Source: an uncultured bacterium
GTDB lineage: Bacteria; Verrucomicrobiota; Kiritimatiellia; RFP12; UBA1067
Reading direction: 5' to 3'
NCBI GenBank assembly: GCA_902779075.1
Contig: CACZAK010000268.1
Location: forward strand, 1 to 5,722
Length of the DNA: 5,722 nucleotides
Shown: one piece after another, positions 1 through 5,608 of the stretch
Layout of the letters: every line of letters begins with the position of its first letter
Position numbering within the stretch: the stretch's first letter is position 1
Translations under genes and position numbers: made by a program
Notes under the pieces: generated by a model
Databases searched by the model: none
The model's input: only the letters and a program-made list of their open reading frames with translations
What the model was told of the DNA's origin: nothing

Positions 1-114
1 GCCATATCCTCTGCTGACAAAACCACGTTCGGAATATCGCCCGGAGGAGATCGTATGAACCTTAAGTTAGCGGCATTCGGGTCTGACCCTCTGGCCCCCG
101 TCGGACGCAGTTGC
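1..114. other. Non-coding left edge, possible dispersed repeat
   Basis: This stretch lies beyond the stop codon of the broken glycosidase gene and shows no convincing gene. It contains a short inverted repeat, GGGTC-T-GACCC at 79-89. On the plus strand GGAGGAG at 42-48 sits six bases before an ATG at 55, which looks like a translation start, but the frame that follows runs antisense through the glycosidase C-terminus. No T-rich terminator for the minus-strand gene is visible. An ATG on the minus strand at 5-3 has AGAGGA almost touching it, too close to be a normal ribosome binding site, so a further minus-strand gene to the left cannot be supported. The wording of the sequence on both strands seems familiar to me as a recurring intergenic segment, but I cannot verify that here. 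Confidence 0.35.
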
Positions 115-684
115 CTATTTCACCAGCCAGAGCCCGAAGAGGCCGCCTGCGATGTTGCCCGGCGTCGTCGCGAACCTGACCTCGATTTCGCTCTTGCCCG
201 CCGTCAGTTCCGGCGGAATCGGCATCTCGCGGTAGAAGAACCTGTGCTTCGCGTCGTCCTTGAGGTCTTCCGTGAAGATCGTCTTTCCCTCGACCTGCAC
301 GTTGAACCGGCGCGGGCCGGACCACATGCGGTAGCGCGCCACGAGCGTCAGCGGGCCGTCCCCCTTGCCGACGGCGAGGCGGTACGCGAAATGCCCGCCC
401 GTGTGCGCGTCGCGCCAGCCGTAGGCTTTGCCGTACACGTTCTCGCCGCTGTTGCTGTTCCTCGCCTCCAGGCGATGCACCTCTTCGCTTTCCTGGTCGT
501 TGGGGACGACGAAGTCGACCGCCCTGCGCGCGCATTCGGCCTCCTTGGCGCAGGCCGCCGCGTATTCCGCGCCCTCGTTCGCATCCATCAGCCGCCAGTA
601 CATCGCATAGCGGCTGTAATGCAGGGCGAACATCGGCACGAGCAGGACTTCCGTGTCCTTCAGGCGGAACGTCAGCGGGCCCAC
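115..684 (-). pseudogene. C-terminal fragment of DUF1680/GH127-type glycosidase, detached from its catalytic domain
   Basis: About 190 codons, from a point near 699-684 to a TAG stop at 117-115, match the C-terminal beta-sandwich region of DUF1680 (GH127-like) proteins. The fragment begins around AVGPLTFRLKDTEVLLVPMF, continues with HYSRYAMYWRLMD, and ends with TPGNIAGGLFGLWLVK. The stretches FNVQVEGKTIF and EMPIPPELTAGKSEIEVRF are typical of the accessory domain that follows the alpha/alpha barrel in this family. It has no start codon of its own with a ribosome binding site; the GTG at 684-682 is only where the frame happens to contain a start-like codon. It overlaps the end of the N-terminal fragment by 13 bases in a different frame. 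It is therefore best read as the 3' part of the same gene, stranded by an internal deletion. A genuine stand-alone beta-sandwich protein is unlikely because there is no signal peptide. Confidence 0.8.
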
Positions 685-1463
685 CGCCGTCGGTACTTTT
701 CGTCGCCCGTCGCCTTGTAGGCGTACACGTAGGTGAGCGGAATCGACCCGTGCTCGCTCACGAGCAGCTTCTCCATGTTCGCGTCGTCAAGCTTGTCCAC
801 CACCTCCTCGCCGAACCAGTCGGACATCCGAATGAACACCTTCCACGCCTTTTCGCTTCCGGTGGCCTCGTGGACGCGCCACACGCCGAGCAGCACCTTG
901 TTGAGGACGTAGACCAGGTCGAAGCACCCGTTGACGATTCCGACGTTGGTGAACGCCGGATTGTACCCGTGAAGCCTGATGTCGCCCGCCGCGATCTGCG
1001 CCATCGCCTTGCGTCCATTCTCCGTCGCGAGGGCGTAGCCGCACCCGTGCGCGTCCTGGACGGCGGCGAGTTCGTCGATCACGTAGAGCAGCCGCCTCTT
1101 CAGCTCCTCGTCGCCGGTCGCCTCCACCGTCGTCGCCGCGCCGGCCATCCAGAACGCGAGGATGTGCCCGGCGAGGTCGACGCTCTTGACCTTCGAGCTC
1201 TCCCATCCGCCGTAGGGCGGTGCCTTCGGCTTCAGCCCCGCCTCGCTGCGGAACCGGCTCAGGAGACGGTCCGGGTCGAGACGCAGGAGGTATTGCCTGT
1301 TCTGCTCCTGCTGCGCCTTCAGCGGCCCGCCCGTCAGGCGGACATCCGTGAGCGGAAACAGCGCCTCGCGCACCTTCGGCGCCTCCGCCGCGCAGAACTG
1401 CGCCGCCACAGCGGCGGCCAGTGCGATTGTACATGTCTTCGTTTTCATGGTTTTGTATTTCAT
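672..1463 (-). CDS. Truncated secreted DUF1680/GH127-type (beta-L-arabinofuranosidase-like) glycosidase, N-terminal part
   Basis: This encodes 263 residues from ATG 1463 to a TGA at 674-672. Residues 1-30 are a Sec signal peptide: lysines in MKYKTMKTKT, a hydrophobic stretch IALAAAVAAQF, and cleavage near CAA-EAP. The mature start, VREALFPLTDVRLTGGPL, followed by QNRQYLLRLDPDRLL, PPYGGWE, a GHxL segment (LAGHILAFWMAG) and TGDEELKRRLLYVIDELA, is the standard N-terminus of DUF1680. Characterised GH127 members release beta-L-arabinofuranose from plant glycans, using a cysteine nucleophile and a glutamate near a zinc site. Those residues lie further along the barrel and are absent here. The homology stops at ATGDEKY and a stop follows seven codons later; full-length relatives have roughly 600-800 residues. 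I chose ATG 1463 because AGGA lies 9 bases upstream and a candidate -10 box lies before it; ATG 1448 is an alternative. The product is expected to be inactive. Confidence 0.78.
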   Translation of the reverse strand: MKYKTMKTKTCTIALAAAVAAQFCAAEAPKVREALFPLTDVRLTGGPLKAQQEQNRQYLLRLDPDRLLSRFRSEAGLKPKAPPYGGWESSKVKSVDLAGHILAFWMAGAATTVEATGDEELKRRLLYVIDELAAVQDAHGCGYALATENGRKAMAQIAAGDIRLHGYNPAFTNVGIVNGCFDLVYVLNKVLLGVWRVHEATGSEKAWKVFIRMSDWFGEEVVDKLDDANMEKLLVSEHGSIPLTYVYAYKATGDEKYRRRWAR

Positions 1464-1472
1464 GGTCTCGAA

Positions 1473-1476
1473 TCCT
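1473..1476 (-). promoter_or_regulatory. Ribosome binding site for the glycosidase fragment
   Basis: AGGA on the minus strand, 9 bases before ATG 1463, supports that start. The next in-frame ATG (1448) would be 24 bases away, and the more upstream in-frame ATG codons (from 1517 and 1499) lie at or upstream of the candidate -10 box. Confidence 0.5.
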
Positions 1477-1487
1477 GGTTGGCGGAC

Positions 1488-1517
1488 AGTATACACCATC
1501 CGCCGCCCTGGCGGCAA
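1488..1517 (-). promoter_or_regulatory. Candidate promoter of the glycosidase gene
   Basis: On the minus strand TATACT (1493-1488) matches five of six bases of the sigma-70 -10 consensus. An 18-base spacer separates it from TTGCCG (1517-1512), which matches three of six of the -35 box. A transcript would begin near 1481, giving a short leader of about 18 bases before ATG 1463. The spacer contains CCGCC-AG-GGCGG, a small inverted repeat that could be an operator. The -35 box lies at the edge of a tandem repeat of TGTCTTGC. Confidence 0.45.
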
Positions 1518-1529
1518 GACAGCAAGACA
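1514..1529. repeat. Two tandem copies of GCAAGACA
   Basis: GCAAGACA is repeated twice with no spacer at 1514-1521 and 1522-1529, reading TGTCTTGC twice on the minus strand. It overlaps the candidate -35 box of the glycosidase promoter and extends upstream of it, a position where an activator or repressor could bind. The repeat itself is certain; a binding role is inference. Confidence 0.6.
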
Positions 1530-1547
1530 AAACGATCAGTTTCCCTC

Positions 1548-1576
1548 TTGCGCCGGAAAAGAGAATTTGATATATT
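1548..1576 (+). promoter_or_regulatory. Candidate promoter of the LamG gene
   Basis: TTGCGC at 1548-1553 and TATATT at 1571-1576 are 17 bases apart, the optimal sigma-70 spacing. The -10 box matches five of six consensus bases and the -35 box three of six. It is one of the few AT-rich spots in the window. The transcript would start near 1583 and carry a leader of about 100 bases containing the 1624-1643 palindrome. It diverges from the glycosidase promoter, with about 55 bases between the two elements. Confidence 0.45.
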
Positions 1577-1614
1577 GGTTGCGCTGGGTTCTTCAGCCGT
1601 GTTGATGTGCTTTT

Positions 1615-1647
1615 GCGAGTTCCGTCAGGCCGCGCGGCCTGACTCGC
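1615..1647. promoter_or_regulatory. Perfect 20-bp palindrome with outer arms in the LamG leader
   Basis: Positions 1624-1643 read GTCAGGCCGC followed directly by its exact reverse complement GCGGCCTGAC. Outer arms GCGAG (1615-1619) and CTCGC (1643-1647) extend the symmetry with a small bulge. As DNA it could be an operator for a dimeric regulator. As RNA it would form a strong hairpin with a 4-base loop in the 5' leader, about 40 bases before the start codon. It is not a terminator for either direction: no T-run follows it on the plus strand, and on the minus strand it is followed by A's. Confidence 0.6.
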
Positions 1648-1675
1648 AGATGGCGGCACGGAAGAAGGGTCTGCA

Positions 1676-4600
1676 TTGGAGTTGGATGATGAGTGCCGAA
1701 AAGTGCAAAAATGTGAGGGGGGGGGTAAATCCCATAGTTTTCTAAGTGCGTTAGCGCTTGTGGCGTTGGCGCACGGCGCATGGGCCGCCGGGCCTTCGCT
1801 GATTCACCGCTGGAGCTTCAACGGCGACTATGCCGACAGCGTGGGCGGCGCCGACTTCACCGGCACGGACAACTCCAGCTCCGTCACGTTCATCAACGAC
1901 AACACGGCCATCCGCCTCGCGGGCGGCACCAAGGGAACGTCGTGGGTCGAGCTGAACCCGAACCAGTCCTCCTCGATCCTTCCCGCCGGCGACAAGCCCT
2001 TTACGATCGAGGTGTGGACGACGATACGCGCCATCGACAACTACAGCGCGATCATGACGCTCGGCAAAAAGGACAACACCGGGGCGAAGAGCCTGATGTG
2101 CGCCTTTCACAATCCAAATCCCCAAGTCAAGACATGGGACAACAACGGCCCGGTCTTTCATTTGGTGGGCTCCAGCGAGAACGGCAACAACATCCTCATG
2201 GGCAGACAACCGCTGACGGCGGGCGGAACGTATCACCTTGCCATCGTCGTCAAGCCGCACGGCGACGGAGACGGCGCGACGGTCGAGGGCTACGTGCATG
2301 ACGTCGCGACGGGAGCCCGCTATGGTGGCAATATCCGTTCCGTCACTGGCTGGACGACTTCGCTGCTCGTGCGCGAGTCCTTCGCCCTGGGGCGCAACTT
2401 CTGGGGCGACAAGGATCCGCAGGCGGACTACGACGAAGTGCGCGTGTGGGACGGCGCGCTCTCCATGGCGCAGATCGAGGCGAACATCGCGAGCGGTCCC
2501 GACGCCGTTCCGACTTTCGCCGCCGCGACGATCGACGATTCCTTCTTCCGCTACGACTTCACCGGCGGAACGCGCGTATTCACGGGCAACGGAGGCGGCG
2601 ATCCCGCCGGCTACGGCGCGGGCAACGTCGCCGTGGAGGGCCCGAACGGACCGAACACCGCCGTCCACCCGAGGGGCTACGGCTCGATTTCCGACGGCGA
2701 AGCGAAACTGAACGCGGACTGGACGCTCGCGATGTCCGTGAAGTCCTGCGACGTGGAGAAGGGCGTGATGATCAGCCTGGGCAGCAACGGGACCAAATCG
2801 AAACAGTTCGTCGTGGCGACCTCGTCCAGTTCCGGAAAGCTCTACGTGCCGATTTTCCAGAATTACGGCAGCGGCAAGAACATTCCCACGAGCGTCGAGC
2901 TGAACGGACTGGGCGACACGACGAATGCGTTTCATTCCCTCGTCGCCGTACACGTGCAAAGCACGCCGACCGATCTTTTGAAGGGCGGTACGGTCACGCT
3001 GTATTGGGACGGCAAGCCGATCGGAAACATAAACACCGCAATCAGCTCTGCCGCGCTCCTCTATTCCAACGGCTTCCAGCTCTCATCCGCGCATGGCGGG
3101 GTGCTTTCTGGATACTCCGATCTCTCGAGCAACAACAATCTCGCGTTCCAGGACGTGCGCTTCTTCGACCGCGCAATCTCCTCGGAGGAGGCGGAGCTCT
3201 ACGCTAAGGCATTTCCTCCGTTCTCGCCCGGAAGCGCAATTGCCGCGAACGAACAGCTGCTCCATCGCTGGAGCTTCAACGGCAGTCTCTCCGACACCGG
3301 CTCCGTCGGCGGCAAGGACGCCACGCTCATGGGCACGGACAAGGACAACATGTCCTATATCAACGACAACACCGAGATCAGCCTCACGGACGGCAGCGGC
3401 GTGAACAGGTCGTGGATCCAGCTCGGCGACAACATCATCCCGTCGTCGCTCGGCGATACGCCGTTCACCATTGAACTGTGGACGACGCTGCGCGAGCGTG
3501 TCACATGGAGCCCCATATTCGGCCTTGGCATCGACCAGGGCAGCGACAATCAGTACGCCCTGCACGTGGCCTACCACGGCAGCAGCGGCAAGCCGATCGT
3601 CCGGCCCATCAAGGCGGCGGCCTCCGGCGGCTGGGAAGGCGACGGCAACAAGGACATCGCGACCGAGGCGTTTCCGGTGAACGAGAAGTGCCATGTCGCC
3701 ATTGCCGTCACGCCCGACGGGAACGGCAACGCCACGATCGACGCGCACATTCACCGGGCGGACGGCACGCTCTTCAGTTCCGCAAGGTATTCCGTCGGCT
3801 CCTGGAGCCTTGCCAGGATCACGCAGAGCGCCTTCAACCTTGGCCGCAGTGCCTGGGGTGACGCCAATCCGAAGTCGAGCTACGACGAAGTCCGCGTGTG
3901 GAAGACCGCGCTCACCGCCGAGCAGATCGAGGCGAACGTCGCCCTCGGCCCTGACGTGCTGCCGGATTCTCTGACCGTCTGCAAGCTCGGCGACTTCTAC
4001 TTCCGCTACTGTTTCGAGAACGGTACGAAGCTGTACGACATCGGCACGTGCAGCAGAGGCGAGCCGACGGCGTCCGCCTCCGGCTCCATGCCCGCCGACG
4101 GACCGGGAGGCCCCGGCACCGCCGCGCATCCCTACGGCTACGGATCGATACCCTTGGGCGACACGTACCTGAACGCGGACTGGACGCTCGCGATGTCCGT
4201 TCGCTCCGTGCCTGTCGACAACGGCATCCTCCTCGCCCTCGGCGGCGACGGCCGGGCGACTACGGGCCGCGAGCTTCGCATCCTCTCGTCCGCCACGCCC
4301 GGAAAGCTGCGCGCGGTCGTGGTGCAGACCTGGTCGACCGGTTATGCCCAGAACGCGCCGGCCAAGCTCGACCTGACGGGGCTGGGCGACGTCACGAATA
4401 CGTTCCATTCGCTCGTGGCGGAGCACTCCATTTCCGACCACGTGATCCGGTTCTACCTTGACGGCGTGCCCGTCGGGAAGTTCAACTCGTCCCAGAGCAT
4501 GGGCACGCTGTTCAGGAGCTGGATCCAGTTCTGCCAGTCGAAGAACGATTGGCTGGACCCGAACATTGAGACGCATACCGACACGGTCATGAACCCGGCT

Positions 4601-5503
4601 GTCGCGTTCCGCGACGTGCGCCTCTACAGGAGGCGGCTCGAACCCGGCGAGATCATGCAGTACGCCGAGGCGTTTCCGGCGGCGGAGGGCGCGTATGTGC
4701 CGAAGGACATCGACGGCTATGCGTTCCGCCACGACTTCACGAGCGGCAAGCTCGTCTATGACGGCAGCGGCTACACCGACAACGGACTCGCCGGCACCGG
4801 CGAGAAGGTCATGGGCGCCAAGGGCGCCAGATACGCCGCGTTCCCGGACACCAACGGCTGGTGCTCGGTGGAAGGCGGCCTCAACCGCGACTGGACGTGC
4901 GCGATGAGCGTGAAGATGCCGGCGGGCATCGAGGGCAACGGCATCATGCTGTCGCTCGGCGGTCAGGGCGGAAGCGGAAAGAGGTCGCTCGTCATCTCCA
5001 CCACGAACGATCCCTCCGGCTCGTTCTACGTGAAGAACGCGCAGCGCTACGGCTCCAACCAGAAAGATGTCAACACGACGCCGGAGAAGTTCCTGCCGAC
5101 GGGCCTCGGCGACGTCACCGGCATGTTCCATTCGCTCGTGGTCGTCCACGCGAAGGGGATGTCGAACGCCAGCAACTGGAGAACCGGCACGTTCGGCTTC
5201 TACTGGGACGGCGCCTACATCGGCAGCGTGCAGATCTCGGACGGCGTGACCGGCCGCGAGCTGGAGAACATCATCAGCTACGGGTGCATCAAGCCCTACA
5301 ACCCGCATCTCTACAACACGAATGGCGATGCGGTCTACAATCCGCCGTTCGTGGAGATCGGCGAGAAGTCCAGCGGATTCGCCGTGCAGGAGATGCGCTT
5401 CTCCACGGAAGTGTGGAGCGAGGTCGAGGCGCGCGCCTACGCCGAGCGCTTCCCTGCCGCGGTACAGGGGCGGCCTGCCGGATTCGTCATCCTCGTGAGA
5501 TAG
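1676..5503 (+). CDS. Large secreted multi-domain LamG/concanavalin-like protein
   Basis: As read, the open frame runs from TTG 1676 to TAG 5503, 1,275 codons. The real start is probably ATG 1689 through a G10 tract (about 1,271 residues); GTG 1703 is the best start if G9 is real. Residues 18-38 form a signal peptide, with K18 and H20, the hydrophobic FLSALALVALA, and cleavage at AWA-A or WAA-G. The rest is five beta-sandwich domains: A1 (42-279), B1 (285-514), A2 (528-763), B2 (770-1001) and B3 (1012-1260). A domains open with LIHRWSFNG or LLHRWSFNG, contain PFTIEVWTT or PFTIELWTT and end YDEVRVW..AL..QIEAN, the signature of Laminin_G_3-like domains. B domains share FRYDF, LNADWTLAMSV, GLGD-T-FHSLV and a closing YAEAFP. 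No catalytic domain, membrane anchor, autotransporter barrel or sorting motif is recognisable; the protein ends GRPAGFVILVR. A role in carbohydrate binding or adhesion outside the cytoplasm is inferred from the fold. Confidence 0.85.
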   Translation: MELDDECRKVQKCEGGGKSHSFLSALALVALAHGAWAAGPSLIHRWSFNGDYADSVGGADFTGTDNSSSVTFINDNTAIRLAGGTKGTSWVELNPNQSSSILPAGDKPFTIEVWTTIRAIDNYSAIMTLGKKDNTGAKSLMCAFHNPNPQVKTWDNNGPVFHLVGSSENGNNILMGRQPLTAGGTYHLAIVVKPHGDGDGATVEGYVHDVATGARYGGNIRSVTGWTTSLLVRESFALGRNFWGDKDPQADYDEVRVWDGALSMAQIEANIASGPDAVPTFAAATIDDSFFRYDFTGGTRVFTGNGGGDPAGYGAGNVAVEGPNGPNTAVHPRGYGSISDGEAKLNADWTLAMSVKSCDVEKGVMISLGSNGTKSKQFVVATSSSSGKLYVPIFQNYGSGKNIPTSVELNGLGDTTNAFHSLVAVHVQSTPTDLLKGGTVTLYWDGKPIGNINTAISSAALLYSNGFQLSSAHGGVLSGYSDLSSNNNLAFQDVRFFDRAISSEEAELYAKAFPPFSPGSAIAANEQLLHRWSFNGSLSDTGSVGGKDATLMGTDKDNMSYINDNTEISLTDGSGVNRSWIQLGDNIIPSSLGDTPFTIELWTTLRERVTWSPIFGLGIDQGSDNQYALHVAYHGSSGKPIVRPIKAAASGGWEGDGNKDIATEAFPVNEKCHVAIAVTPDGNGNATIDAHIHRADGTLFSSARYSVGSWSLARITQSAFNLGRSAWGDANPKSSYDEVRVWKTALTAEQIEANVALGPDVLPDSLTVCKLGDFYFRYCFENGTKLYDIGTCSRGEPTASASGSMPADGPGGPGTAAHPYGYGSIPLGDTYLNADWTLAMSVRSVPVDNGILLALGGDGRATTGRELRILSSATPGKLRAVVVQTWSTGYAQNAPAKLDLTGLGDVTNTFHSLVAEHSISDHVIRFYLDGVPVGKFNSSQSMGTLFRSWIQFCQSKNDWLDPNIETHTDTVMNPAVAFRDVRLYRRRLEPGEIMQYAEAFPAAEGAYVPKDIDGYAFRHDFTSGKLVYDGSGYTDNGLAGTGEKVMGAKGARYAAFPDTNGWCSVEGGLNRDWTCAMSVKMPAGIEGNGIMLSLGGQGGSGKRSLVISTTNDPSGSFYVKNAQRYGSNQKDVNTTPEKFLPTGLGDVTGMFHSLVVVHAKGMSNASNWRTGTFGFYWDGAYIGSVQISDGVTGRELENIISYGCIKPYNPHLYNTNGDAVYNPPFVEIGEKSSGFAVQEMRFSTEVWSEVEARAYAERFPAAVQGRPAGFVILVR
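1678..1681 (+). promoter_or_regulatory. Ribosome binding site pointing to ATG 1686/1689, out of frame with the main ORF
   Basis: GGAG lies 4 bases before ATG 1686 and 7 bases before ATG 1689, a normal distance for the latter. It is the only clear ribosome binding site in the region. It directs translation into the frame that also contains an upstream ATG at 1650. As sequenced, that frame stops at TAA 1743-1745 after 18 codons. The in-frame TTG at 1676 overlaps this GGAG, so it cannot be the start served by it. Confidence 0.55.
1717..1725 (+). repeat. Run of nine G between start codon and signal peptide
   Basis: A G9 homopolymer lies about 26 bases after ATG 1689. Before it, frame 3 of the window has three ATG codons (1650, 1686, 1689). 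After it, the signal peptide and the five LamG-like domains are in frame 2. Adding one G, or removing two, would join them. Tracts of this length at the 5' end of surface-protein genes are classic slipped-strand switches in other bacteria; whether that applies here is inference. Confidence 0.75.
1799..3964 (+). repeat. Domain repeat A (two copies) in the LamG protein
   Basis: Copy A1 spans 1799-2512 and copy A2 spans 3257-3964, 238 and 236 residues. Shared landmarks in order are HRWSFNG, INDNT, PFTIE-WTT, a central variable stretch, GxxxWGD-P, YDEVRVW and QIEAN-A-GPD-P. They agree best at both ends and differ in the middle, where glycan-contacting loops might lie. Each A copy is followed by a B copy, so the A-B pair looks like the unit of duplication. 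Confidence 0.85.
2528..5455 (+). repeat. Domain repeat B (three copies) in the LamG protein
   Basis: Copies are B1 (2528-3217), B2 (3983-4678) and B3 (4709-5455). Each starts with F-F-RYDF or a variant (YFRYCF, AFRHDF) and has a central DWT-AMSV motif. A GLGD-T--FHSLV-VH motif follows, then a strand with YWDG--IG (YLDGVPVG in B2), and the copy closes with an R-F or R-Y strand and YAEAFP. B1 and B2 also share GPxGPxTAxHPxGYGSI. B3 is more divergent and lacks a preceding A domain, so it is either an older copy or the remainder of a lost third A-B unit. Confidence 0.85.
2708..4200 (+). repeat. Identical 32-base segment in B1 and B2
   Basis: Positions 2708-2739 and 4169-4200 are identical over 32 bases, including every third codon position, and encode LNADWTLAMSV. 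The flanks diverge immediately. The matching A copies also share an 18-base identical stretch (cgctggagcttcaacggc). Such islands of synonymous identity within otherwise diverged repeats point to gene conversion or recent recombination between domains, or to constraint on the nucleotide sequence. Confidence 0.8.
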
Positions 5504-5567
5504 CCAGCCGTCGCGACGATATCCGTCAGGCTGGGCGACGGACGGTTCCCGGGCGGCCCGCGTTTTT
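5504..5567 (+). terminator. Probable intrinsic terminator with preceding inverted repeats
   Basis: Directly after the TAG stop, CCAGCC (5504-5509) can pair with GGCTGG (5529-5534). The overlapping CCGTCGC (5508-5514) can pair with GCGACGG (5535-5541); both stems use 5508-5509, so each excludes the other in part. Further on, CGGG-CGG-CCCG (5550-5560) is a compact GC hairpin, followed after two bases by TTTTT (5563-5567). The last hairpin with its T-run is the likely termination point of the LamG transcript. The stem is short (4 bp), which lowers confidence. Confidence 0.5.
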
Positions 5568-5596
5568 CACACACCCAATCTTCAACAGCCCAAGAA

Positions 5597-5600
5597 AGGA
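5597..5600 (+). promoter_or_regulatory. Ribosome binding site of the right-edge gene
   Basis: AGGA in AAAGGAAGAAAGCC lies 8 bases before ATG 5609. It is the best ribosome binding site in the window and fixes the start. No promoter is visible between the T-run at 5567 and this site. Confidence 0.65.
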
Positions 5601-5608
5601 AGAAAGCC

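Noticed and set aside
672..700. Programmed ribosomal frameshift joining the two glycosidase fragments
   Set aside because: The frames overlap at the right place, but even a perfect frameshift would leave out the whole catalytic core, so a deletion or misassembly is the simpler explanation.
55..720. Plus-strand open frame of 221 codons with a good SD-like sequence
   Set aside because: Almost all of it is antisense to the recognisable C-terminal half of the DUF1680 glycosidase; its arginine- and alanine-rich composition is that of a GC-rich shadow frame.
750..1745. Plus-strand open frame of 331 codons ending just after the G tract
   Set aside because: Antisense to the glycosidase for most of its length. 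Only its last part (from ATG 1650) matters, as the probable true start frame of the LamG gene.
1751..2959. Minus-strand open frame of 402 codons
   Set aside because: Antisense shadow of LamG domains A1 and B1; no recognisable domain or ribosome binding site.
3083..5308. Minus-strand open frame of 741 codons
   Set aside because: It is exactly antisense to the LamG domains. Its composition (A, R, V, H, D) reflects high GC at third codon positions, and it matches no family and shows no signal peptide.
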